From positions 1 through 5,576 of the forward strand of contig CAKZLT010000222.1 in the NCBI GenBank assembly GCA_937127195.1: 5,576 nt of DNA, read 5' to 3'. The notes below the pieces were generated by a model. That model was not told the origin of the DNA. It did not search any database and saw only the letters and a program-made list of their open reading frames with translations. This DNA is from an uncultured Saprospiraceae bacterium (GTDB taxonomy: Bacteria > Bacteroidota > Bacteroidia > Chitinophagales > Saprospiraceae). Both the position numbers and the translations under genes were made by a program. Each line of letters begins with the position of its first letter. The first letter of the stretch is position 1. Below, piece by piece: positions 1 through 5,576 of this stretch.

Positions 1-230
1 TAAAAAAGCTTTGGTTCTGGGGAATGCAACTGATGAGTCCGAAAGTAATTACAAACAGTAGAGCAACCAATCACCAACATCATCAATCGCACGGTATCTT
101 TCAAAGAACCGAAAAAGATCTCATGTCGCGTTCTAAAGAACTATCAATAAAAGCACTCTTCTGAATTTATGAAAATAAGTGATTGGGCATCAGATTGTTA
201 CAAAAAGTGTAATAAATATTGATGTAGTAA

Positions 231-300
231 AGATGTAATGATTTTTTGAAAGAAAAGCATTATTTTAGGAATAGAAGTATTCTAGATGTAGTGATTTTTT
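231..300 (+). repeat. 17-base direct repeat pair, candidate regulator-binding sites
   Basis: AGATGTAATGATTTTTT at 231-247 recurs as AGATGTAGTGATTTTTT at 284-300, matching at 16 of 17 positions. The start-to-start distance is 53 bases, close to five helical turns. A partial third copy, GATGTAGT, sits at 221-228. The right-hand copy lies where the -33 region of the downstream promoter-like box would be expected. Two same-face copies just upstream of a promoter are typical of a transcription-factor operator, but the regulator is unknown and the role is inference. Confidence 0.45.
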
Positions 301-322
301 AGTATTCTTTGTTGTTGAAATG

Positions 323-330
323 TATATTTG
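323..330 (+). promoter_or_regulatory. Bacteroidota-type -7 promoter box for the gene at 398
   Basis: TATATTTG matches the Bacteroidota -7 consensus TAnnTTTG exactly. Transcription would begin near 337 and give a leader of about 60 bases. A clear -33 TTG is absent at the usual distance; the region instead holds the second copy of the 17-base direct repeat. This could mean activator dependence or that the box is fortuitous. Confidence 0.4.
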
Positions 331-387
331 GAAATAACATAATTTATTGATTTTTAATCAAATTTAATTTAAAAAAATTTCCAAATA
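325..387. repeat. 11-bp perfect inverted repeat with a nested hairpin
   Basis: TATTTGGAAAT at 325-335 is the exact reverse complement of ATTTCCAAATA at 377-387, separated by 41 bases. Inside lies a second perfect stem, TTGATT (347-352) and AATCAA (356-361), with a TTT loop. The left arm overlaps the -7 promoter box, and the right arm ends ten bases before the ATG at 398. A transcript starting near 337 would carry only the right arm and the inner hairpin, so the long repeat is more likely read as DNA than as RNA. Confidence 0.5.
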
Positions 388-397
388 CTAAAAGATT

Positions 398-2176
398 ATG
401 AAAAAAATTCAATTGCTAATTACATTATTATTTATCACTTCTATTGGATATAGTCAAAGTGTTAGTTTACCTATTGATTTTGAATCAGGCATAACAACTG
501 CCAACTTTATCGACTTTGATGGCGGTACAGGTACTGTTATTGCAAACCCGCAATCAAATGGTATCAATACAAGTGCAACGGTTGCGCAAATCGTAAGAAA
601 TGGTGGAGAACCATGGTCTGGTAGTAAATTAATTTCTGTCAGTAATTTTGATTTTTCAGTCAATCAAGTTATTTCCATTAAAGTATATACAGCAGCTCCT
701 GTTGGTACAATGATGAAATTAAAACTTGAAGGCGGTGGTGCTGCTGCGGAAAGAAATACTTATACAACCGTTACAAATACTTGGGAAACCTTATCATGGG
801 ATTTTACTGGTGTGCCAGCGAATTTTAATGAATTGGTATTGATGTTTGATTTTGGAAATGTTGGTGATGGTTCTGTTATTTCTACGTTTTTGATAGATGA
901 TATAGAGCAAACACCTACTGGCACTCAAATTAATATGCCAATTGATTTTGAATCAGGTATAACTACTTCTAGCTTTGTAAACTTTGATGGCGGAACAGCT
1001 AGCGTTATCGCAAATCCTCAATCTAACGGGACTAATACAAGTGCAACCGTTGGGCAAATCATTAGAAATGGTGGTGAAATATGGGGAGGAAGCAAGATTT
1101 TATTACAAAACGATTTAGATTTTACATCCAATAGTATCATTTCGATGCAAGTTTATACGGCTGCTCCTGCGGGAACAGTTGTCAAAATGAAGTTAGAAGC
1201 TACAGCAGGATTACCTCCTGTTGAGTTAGATGCAGTAACAACAACTTCGAATGCTTGGGAGACCTTAACATGGGATTTCATAGGTACACCTACTGAATAT
1301 AATGACCTTGTATTGATGTTTGATTTTGGAAATGTTGGTGATGGTTCTGTTATTTCTACCTTTCTTTTTGATGATATTAAGAAAGTGGGCGGTGCAGTTG
1401 GTGCTCAAATTGATTTGCCTGTAACTTTTGAAGATACATCAGTTAATTATAACATGACAGATTTTGGTGGAAATGCTTCTATGTTGGTCGTTGATCCAAC
1501 TAATACAAATAATATGGTAATGGAAGTAACCAAAACGGCTACGGCAGAATTGTGGGCAGGTACAACTATTGGAACAGGAGCAGGTTTTGCTACAAATATT
1601 CCTTTTACAGCTTCTAATACTAAAATGACAGTTCGCGTATGGTCTCCAGATGCCAATATTCCTATTCGATTGAAAGTTGAAAATTCAAATGATAATACAC
1701 AAACTTGCGAAACGGAGGTGATGACAACTGTTGCAGGCGGTTGGGAAAGTTTAGAGTTTGATTTTACAAATGAAGTCTCAGGAACAGCAGCACTAAGCTT
1801 TGGTTTGAATGCAGGATGGTCTTATAATATGGCTTCTATCTTTTTTAATTTTGGAGCAACAGGACAAGGGGCAGGAGTAAAAACTTATTATTTTGATGAT
1901 GTAATATTTGGAACATCAACAAGCGTTTCTAATAATATTATTATAGAAGGATTGAATATTTTTCCAAATCCAGCAACGAATCATTGGTTAGTTGCTTCTG
2001 AAAATACAGACATTATTGCTATCGAAGTATTTGACCTTCAAGGAAAGCAAATATTTTATGCTGAGCCTAACAGTCGTAATGCAACAATTGATGCGACAGC
2101 ACTGGCAAGTGGTGTTTATTTTTCAAAAATTTCTACGAAAGAAGGCTCTCAAAGTATGAAGTTAGTTAAGAAATAA
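398..2176 (+). CDS. Secreted T9SS type A sorting-domain protein with three carbohydrate-binding-like modules
   Basis: This is an exported 592-residue protein, probably anchored at the cell surface or released by the type IX secretion system. Residues 1-20 form a Sec signal peptide (MKK, hydrophobic core, then GYSQ). Three beta-sandwich modules follow at about 22-170, 178-330 and 338-505. Each opens with a P-[IV]-[DT]-F-E motif and closes with an F-[DI]DD-[IV] or YFDDV strand, a layout seen in carbohydrate-binding-like modules of Bacteroidota polysaccharide-degrading enzymes. Modules 1 and 2 are close duplicates; module 3 is divergent. Residues 516-592 are the sorting domain: NIFPNPA (520-526), VFDLQGK (544-550), LASGVYF (569-575), ending KLVKK. 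No catalytic domain is visible, so a binding, adhesive or scaffold role is inferred. The ATG at 398 is chosen because the signal peptide starts there. An AAAGA stretch (391-395) is at best a weak ribosome-binding site, as usual in this phylum. Two terminator-like structures follow, so it is probably monocistronic. The sugar ligand is unknown. Confidence 0.93.
   Translation: MKKIQLLITLLFITSIGYSQSVSLPIDFESGITTANFIDFDGGTGTVIANPQSNGINTSATVAQIVRNGGEPWSGSKLISVSNFDFSVNQVISIKVYTAAPVGTMMKLKLEGGGAAAERNTYTTVTNTWETLSWDFTGVPANFNELVLMFDFGNVGDGSVISTFLIDDIEQTPTGTQINMPIDFESGITTSSFVNFDGGTASVIANPQSNGTNTSATVGQIIRNGGEIWGGSKILLQNDLDFTSNSIISMQVYTAAPAGTVVKMKLEATAGLPPVELDAVTTTSNAWETLTWDFIGTPTEYNDLVLMFDFGNVGDGSVISTFLFDDIKKVGGAVGAQIDLPVTFEDTSVNYNMTDFGGNASMLVVDPTNTNNMVMEVTKTATAELWAGTTIGTGAGFATNIPFTASNTKMTVRVWSPDANIPIRLKVENSNDNTQTCETEVMTTVAGGWESLEFDFTNEVSGTAALSFGLNAGWSYNMASIFFNFGATGQGAGVKTYYFDDVIFGTSTSVSNNIIIEGLNIFPNPATNHWLVASENTDIIAIEVFDLQGKQIFYAEPNSRNATIDATALASGVYFSKISTKEGSQSMKLVKK
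461..1387 (+). repeat. Tandem duplication of a module of about 155 codons, with 50 bases identical
   Basis: Modules 1 (about 461-907) and 2 (about 929-1387) of the secreted protein are tandem copies. Near their starts ATTGATTTTGAATCAGG occurs at 473-489 and 941-957, an offset of 468. Near their ends 50 bases are identical, 836-885 and 1310-1359, an offset of 474, so the second copy gained a net two codons in between. The 50-base block encodes most of LVLMFDFGNVGDGSVISTFL and lacks even a synonymous change, while other parts of the modules differ at many sites. Confidence 0.85.
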
Positions 2177-2190
2177 GGATACTTTCAAAG

Positions 2191-2282
2191 CTATTGTAGC
2201 GCGAGGAGCCTCGTCGACCGACTATAAAAAGTGGTTTTGTTAGTGTAGTGACGAATCTCGTTGAGCTACCATAGTTTTTTTT
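2191..2282 (+). terminator. GC-rich imperfect hairpin ending in a T8 tract, possible terminator or dispersed repeat
   Basis: Arms 2191-2215 and 2250-2274 pair over 25 positions, with 19 Watson-Crick pairs, one G-U and five mismatches. The stem continues with ACTA (2221-2224) against TAGT (2246-2249) after a small bulge. Within the left arm CGAGG-AG-CCTCG (2202-2213) can form its own hairpin. The structure ends exactly where eight T residues begin (2275-2282), followed by eight A residues. It starts 14 bases after the stop codon of the secreted-protein gene. The left arm is far richer in GC than its surroundings, which also fits a dispersed palindromic repeat element. Confidence 0.5.
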
Positions 2283-2317
2283 AAAAAAAATTGCTATACA
2301 GCATTAGGAATACTTTA

Positions 2318-2360
2318 AAAAAGAGTGTATTAAGTTGATAAAACTTAATACACTCTTTTT
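2318..2360. terminator. Strong intrinsic terminator, potentially bidirectional
   Basis: A perfect 19-bp stem pairs 2318-2336 with 2342-2360 around a five-base loop (GATAA). The stem core contains AGAGTGTATTAAGTT and its complement. The right arm ends in TTTTT on +, and the left arm supplies a run of six T on the minus strand, so it can stop transcription from either side. It lies 141 bases beyond the stop of the secreted-protein gene and isolates it from the gene at 2732. Confidence 0.85.
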
Positions 2361-2417
2361 ATTTGCACCGAATTGTTAGTTATGCTCTAAAAATGCTTAT
2401 TCGTCGATTTAAAACTT

Positions 2418-2447
2418 CAAATATAAACTCCTAACGTAATCTTGCAA
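2418..2447 (-). promoter_or_regulatory. Possible minus-strand promoter facing the terminator
   Basis: Read on the minus strand, TTG (2447-2445) is followed after 19 bases by TATATTTG (2425-2418), a full match to the Bacteroidota TAnnTTTG box with an acceptable spacing. A transcript would start near 2411, run leftwards and reach the bidirectional terminator, giving an RNA of roughly 95 bases. No reading frame lies in its path. The motif is short and AT-rich, so chance occurrence is a real possibility. Confidence 0.22.
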
Positions 2448-2472
2448 CCTTCATGTTTCGTCTTTGTCTTTA
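2443..2472 (+). promoter_or_regulatory. Possible ECF-sigma-type promoter upstream of the DUF5916 gene
   Basis: TGCAACCTT (2443-2451) contains the AAC core of extracytoplasmic-function sigma -35 elements. TCTTTA (2467-2472) begins 18 bases after the AAC core, the spacing seen in GGAACTT-N16-TCTRA type promoters. A start near 2480 would give a leader of about 250 bases before the ATG at 2732. No sigma-factor gene or other reading frame lies directly downstream. The call rests on motif and spacing only. Confidence 0.3.
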
Positions 2473-2731
2473 GCTGGACAGTATAAAATATTCATTATCA
2501 ATTGTTTATTGGTTTGTTTTCTTTTTTAGAAAAAGAAAGGAAGTGTTTCTATTTTTTTTAAAAAAAACTTACCAAAGTCAAAAAAGAATGATATAGAAAT
2601 AAGTACCGCTCAAATTCAGTATGATTTATACTGTTTTGAATTTCACAATAATTCTTAAAAAGAACCTAAAAAAAATAGTAATACACTAGTTTCTAGAATT
2701 AAATTTTTAATTATAAATACTACTCAATTTT
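2473..2731 (+). other. Structured AT-rich leader of the DUF5916 gene
   Basis: I see no gene here. The stretch contains several inverted repeats. CTTTTT (2521-2526) pairs with AAAAAG (2530-2535) and extends outward by three more pairs. A second T8A8 tract (2552-2567) matches the one at 2275-2290. CAGTAT (2617-2622) pairs with ATACTG (2628-2633) around GATTT, and AAATT (2612-2616) with AATTT (2639-2643) extends that stem across a bulge. AATTAAA-TT-TTTAATT (2697-2712) lies 19 bases before the start codon. No known riboswitch is recognised, and no TAnnTTTG box is present on +. Confidence 0.5.
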
Positions 2732-5452
2732 ATGAAAAAAAGAACAATTATTCTTTTATTTTCACTATTCGCAACTTCATTTATTTGGGCTAATCATGAA
2801 TCGCCTAATGATTCTTCTAAAACTAAACAACGACATTATCAAACAACAAAAGTGACAACACAACCACCTGCAATAGATGGTTTATTGGAAGATGAAGTTT
2901 GGAAATCAGTAGATTGGAGTAGTGGATTTATACAAAGGCAGCCAAACGAAGGCGAAAAACCTCAAAATCAGACTTCTTTCAAAATTCTTTATGATGAAAA
3001 AAATATTTATGTGGCGTTTCGTTGTCACGACTCAGAACCCGAAAAAATTGTTCGTCGCTTGACTCGTCGAGATGATTTTGATGGAGATAGAGTATCTATT
3101 AGTATTGATAGTTATAATGATAAACGAACGGCTTTTTCTTTTACGGTCAATGCTGCGGGCGTTATTGGCGACGAATTTATTACTAATAATGGTAGTAACT
3201 GGGATGAAAATTGGAACTCGATTTGGTACGCGAAAACGAATATTGATGAAGAAGGTTGGACAGCAGAAGTGAAAATTCCGTTGAGTCAATTACGTTTTGG
3301 TAACGAATCTGTTCAAAAATGGGGCTTGCAAGTTGCACGTTATGATTTTAGGCATCAAGAGCGTTCTAACTGGAAATTTATATCACAGAATACGGCTGGT
3401 TGGGTTAGTAATTTTGGTGCTCTGGAAGGAATAAAAGATATTGAACCACAAAAGCAAGTTGAAATCCAGCCTTATATATTGGCGCAAGCAAGTATATTTG
3501 AAAAAGAAGAAGGTAACCCTTATGCAACTGGTTTTGATACTAAAATGTCCGCTGGACTAGATGCAAAAATCGGTGTCACTAATGATTTGACGCTTGATTT
3601 AGCGATTAATCCAGATTTTGGGCAAGTTGAGGCAGATCCTGCTGCATTGAATTTGGATGGTTTTCAAATTTTCTTTTCGGAGCGTCGTCCATTTTTTATA
3701 GAAAACAGAAATATCTTTGATTTTCAGGTCACTTATGCCGAAGCAGGTGGCCCATTTCGACGAGATAATCTATTCTATTCACGCCGAATTGGAAGTTCGC
3801 CGCACGGCTCGGCACAGAACGTCGATGAAGATAATGAATATGTAAACACACCTTCTAATACGACGATTTTGGGTGCTGCCAAATTTAGTGGTAAGACCAA
3901 AAGCGGGACTTCGATTGGTATTTTGGAAAGTGTTACGCAACGAGAAATAGCAAATATTTCGGATGGAAGCAACGAACGAAGTAGCCTTGTAGAGCCATTG
4001 ACGAGTTATTTTGTTGGTCGTGTTCAGCAGGATTTTAATAAAGGTAATACTTATGTAGGAGGTATTTTAACGGCAACGAATCGCAATTTGGAAAATTCTT
4101 ATTTACAGGAATTTTTACATAAATCGGCATATTCTGGGGCAATAGACTTTATGCATCGCTGGAAAAATCAATCTTGGTATCTGGCAGGAACAGGGATTTT
4201 TAGTTTGGTCAATGGAACAACGGATGCAATTACAAATACTCAATCAAATTTTGAACATAATTACGTCCGAACAGATGCAGAACATTTGTCTGTGGATACA
4301 TTAGCGACATCATTGGCGGGACATGGAGGAACATTTCGATTGGGAAAAATCGGTGGTAATTTTAAATTTGAAAGCGGTCTGACGTGGCGTTCGCCTGGTG
4401 TTGAGTTGAATGATGTTGGTTTTATGCGTCAAGCAGACCATATTACTCAATTTCAATGGGTTGGATATCGTGTAGTAAAGCCGAGTGAATACCTAAATAA
4501 TTGGCGAGTTAATTACAATCATTGGTTAGTTTGGGACTTTAGTGGTCGTAATACGCATATTGGTTTTAATGTAAATGTACACGCTCAGTTGAAAAATTTC
4601 TGGGGCGGAGGAACAGGGACTTTTTATAGACATCGGGATATAGATACACGCGCTTTGCGTGGAGGGCCTGGTTTGCGTTCTCCAAAAGGAATCAATCATT
4701 GGTGGTATTTGAGAAGTGATGGACGAAAAAAAGTGCGAATTAATTTGAATGGCTGGAACTTTTGGGGAGCAGAAAAATCTTCTCGTTCTTCAGGAATGCG
4801 TGTTCGGATTTCTGCACAACCAACACGAACATTGAATATTTCGTTAGAGCCTAATTACGAATTGAGTTCACGAATTTTGCAATATGTGGACAATATTGAG
4901 TTGGATAATGGAGAAACACGTTATATAAATGGTAGTATCAATAATCAAACTTTTGGGATGTCTATTCGTGCGAATTATACGATTCGACCAAATATGTCTA
5001 TTCAGTTTTATGCTCAGCCATTTATTTCAAGAGGAGAATATTCTGAGTTTAAATATATAACGGCTGCGAATGCAGAAGCTTTTTCGGATAGATTTGTTAT
5101 ATATGAAGGTGGTGATGAATTATTACCTCCGAGTAGTAATTCTGATAATCAGATTTTTTATTTGGAAGATGATTATCAATATTATGTTGATGAAAATAAA
5201 GACGGAAATATTGATTATGAGTTTGAAAATCCAAATTTCAATTATATTCAATTTCGTTCTAACTTAGTTTTTCGTTGGGAATATATACCTGGTTCGACGT
5301 TGTTTGTGGTTTGGACGCAAGGAAATAATTTTTCGGAAGACTCTGAAAATCCATTTGAACAACCAATTCTGACGGATGTGACTAATAATTTATTTGAAAA
5401 TACGGCAAATAATATTTTCTTAGTGAAGTTTACTTACCGATTTTTGAAGTAG
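2732..5452 (+). CDS. CBM9-like / DUF5916 outer-membrane protein
   Basis: This 906-residue exported protein has an N-terminal carbohydrate-binding family 9-like domain and a C-terminal DUF5916 region predicted to form an outer-membrane beta-barrel. Residues 1-20 are a signal peptide ending FIWA. The CBM9-like domain spans about 45-235: PAIDGLLEDEVW (46-57), ILYDEKNIYVAF (85-96), EVKIPLSQLRFG (179-190). The DUF5916 part spans about 240-906, with family-typical NPDFGQVEADPA (293-304), FFSERRPFFIEN (314-325), FYSRRIG (348-354), LRGGPGLRS (642-650) and RWEYIPGSTLFVVWTQG (848-864). It ends in VKFTYRFLK, an aromatic-rich final strand as in barrel proteins. A DxNxDGNID loop at 820-828 resembles a calcium-binding loop. 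Length and domains look complete, with no frameshift seen. The ATG at 2732 directly starts the signal peptide; no clear Shine-Dalgarno precedes it. The family's biochemical function is not established to my knowledge; sugar binding or transport at the outer membrane is inference from the CBM9-like fold. Confidence 0.93.
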   Translation: MKKRTIILLFSLFATSFIWANHESPNDSSKTKQRHYQTTKVTTQPPAIDGLLEDEVWKSVDWSSGFIQRQPNEGEKPQNQTSFKILYDEKNIYVAFRCHDSEPEKIVRRLTRRDDFDGDRVSISIDSYNDKRTAFSFTVNAAGVIGDEFITNNGSNWDENWNSIWYAKTNIDEEGWTAEVKIPLSQLRFGNESVQKWGLQVARYDFRHQERSNWKFISQNTAGWVSNFGALEGIKDIEPQKQVEIQPYILAQASIFEKEEGNPYATGFDTKMSAGLDAKIGVTNDLTLDLAINPDFGQVEADPAALNLDGFQIFFSERRPFFIENRNIFDFQVTYAEAGGPFRRDNLFYSRRIGSSPHGSAQNVDEDNEYVNTPSNTTILGAAKFSGKTKSGTSIGILESVTQREIANISDGSNERSSLVEPLTSYFVGRVQQDFNKGNTYVGGILTATNRNLENSYLQEFLHKSAYSGAIDFMHRWKNQSWYLAGTGIFSLVNGTTDAITNTQSNFEHNYVRTDAEHLSVDTLATSLAGHGGTFRLGKIGGNFKFESGLTWRSPGVELNDVGFMRQADHITQFQWVGYRVVKPSEYLNNWRVNYNHWLVWDFSGRNTHIGFNVNVHAQLKNFWGGGTGTFYRHRDIDTRALRGGPGLRSPKGINHWWYLRSDGRKKVRINLNGWNFWGAEKSSRSSGMRVRISAQPTRTLNISLEPNYELSSRILQYVDNIELDNGETRYINGSINNQTFGMSIRANYTIRPNMSIQFYAQPFISRGEYSEFKYITAANAEAFSDRFVIYEGGDELLPPSSNSDNQIFYLEDDYQYYVDENKDGNIDYEFENPNFNYIQFRSNLVFRWEYIPGSTLFVVWTQGNNFSEDSENPFEQPILTDVTNNLFENTANNIFLVKFTYRFLK

Positions 5453-5576
5453 ATTGAGAGACCGCCTTCGGCTGAGAGATTGCTTGACAAAGATAGTTGA
5501 CTATTAGTTAAATATAACTTAGTGGCTCTATATGATTTAGGTTGGTTGATATTTTTAAAAAATAGGTTATATCAAA
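5453..5576. other. Right-edge intergenic stretch with a small GC-rich island
   Basis: Directly after the DUF5916 stop codon lies a short GC-rich patch, ACCGCCTTCGGCTGAG (5461-5476), flanked by GAGAGA on the left (5456-5461) and GAGAGA on the right (5474-5479). Its self-pairing is limited to three base pairs around a short loop. Further on, AGTTA (5506-5510) pairs with TAACT (5515-5519) around AATA, and ACTA (5500-5503) with TAGT (5520-5523) extends it across a two-base bulge. No T tract follows, so neither is a convincing terminator. No gene start is visible before the window ends. Confidence 0.45.

Larger units (their letters stand above)
1..397. other. Gene-poor left edge and upstream region of the first secreted-protein gene
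   Basis: No gene can be assigned with confidence here. The first 165 bases look less AT-rich than the rest. They contain a frame on + that is open from the left edge (first full codon at 3) to a TGA at 162-164, 53 codons with no recognisable family; its tail reads MSRSKELSIKALF. It could be the C-terminus of an upstream gene. However, the opposite strand is also open across 3-140, so open length alone does not decide. From 165 to 397 the sequence becomes strongly AT-rich, has stops in all frames, and reads as a control region. Its direct repeat, promoter-like box and inverted repeat are listed separately. Confidence 0.5.

Noticed and set aside
29..46. Hammerhead-ribozyme-like core (CTGATGA followed by GAAA)
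   Set aside because: Only four bases separate the two conserved boxes, leaving no stem II, and no matching stem III with a cleavage triplet is visible nearby.
3..140. Minus-strand reading frame open to the left edge, and a short hydrophobic minus-strand frame at 2-70
   Set aside because: Neither has a convincing start or a recognisable family, and the overlapping plus frame is equally open, so no coding strand can be chosen.
454..663. 69-codon minus-strand frame within the first gene, with a similar one at 1447-1656
   Set aside because: Both are antisense shadows of a well-supported coding region and show no domain or start signal of their own.
2362..2385. Integron attC-like sequence (GTTAGTTATGC)
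   Set aside because: The GTTRRRY core is not matched, there is no paired R''/L'' arm, and no integrase or cassette array is present.
2393..2434. Tiny 13-codon frame starting ATGCTTATTCG
   Set aside because: It has no ribosome-binding signal and no hydrophobic or leader-peptide character, and it lies upstream of the likely promoter.
3032..3289. Short alternative frames inside the DUF5916 gene (3032-3289 and 3775-3972 on minus; 3072-3272 and 5070-5267 on plus)
   Set aside because: They lie inside strongly conserved family motifs of the main frame and have low-complexity or unrecognisable translations.
5484..5518. TTGACA ... TATAAC resembling a sigma-70 promoter
   Set aside because: The spacing is 23 bases, too long, and this is not the promoter type used by Bacteroidota housekeeping sigma.
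5508..5576. Minus-strand frame open from the right edge to a TAA near 5508
   Set aside because: It is only about 22 codons long, AT-rich and without a recognisable motif, so a convergent gene end cannot be told from chance.

Overview
This is an AT-rich window (impression by eye, no count made) from a member of the phylum Bacteroidota. Three things point there. The first protein has a signal peptide and a C-terminal type IX secretion (T9SS) type A sorting domain. The second protein belongs to the CBM9-like/DUF5916 outer-membrane family, which is abundant in Bacteroidota. A Bacteroidota-style -7 element (TATATTTG) lies upstream of the first gene. I cannot fix the genus; a marine flavobacterial or cytophagal/saprospiral lineage is the likeliest inference.

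Layout: positions 1-397 hold no gene I can assign with confidence. There is a short frame open to the left edge on + (3-164), followed by an AT-rich control region with a 17-base direct repeat, a promoter-like box and an 11-bp inverted repeat. Positions 398-2176 (+) encode a 592-residue secreted protein made only of three beta-sandwich, carbohydrate-binding-like modules plus the T9SS sorting domain; no catalytic domain is visible. Positions 2177-2731 are a 555-base intergenic stretch. It carries a GC-rich imperfect hairpin ending in a T8 tract, a perfect 19-bp stem terminator, a possible ECF-sigma-type promoter and a structured leader. Positions 2732-5452 (+) encode a 906-residue exported protein with an N-terminal CBM9-like domain and a C-terminal DUF5916 beta-barrel region. 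Positions 5453-5576 hold a small GC-rich island and a weak hairpin, with no gene start.

Both proteins are exported and both carry sugar-binding-type folds, one headed to the cell surface or medium and one to the outer membrane. They are co-directional, but two terminator-like structures lie between them, so they are probably separate transcription units. A joint role in binding or taking up glycans is possible but is not shown by the sequence. There is no SusC/SusD pair, no glycoside hydrolase, no mobile element, no CRISPR array and no tRNA or rRNA in the window. The most interesting material is non-coding: the repeats over the first promoter and the layered signals in the central intergenic region.
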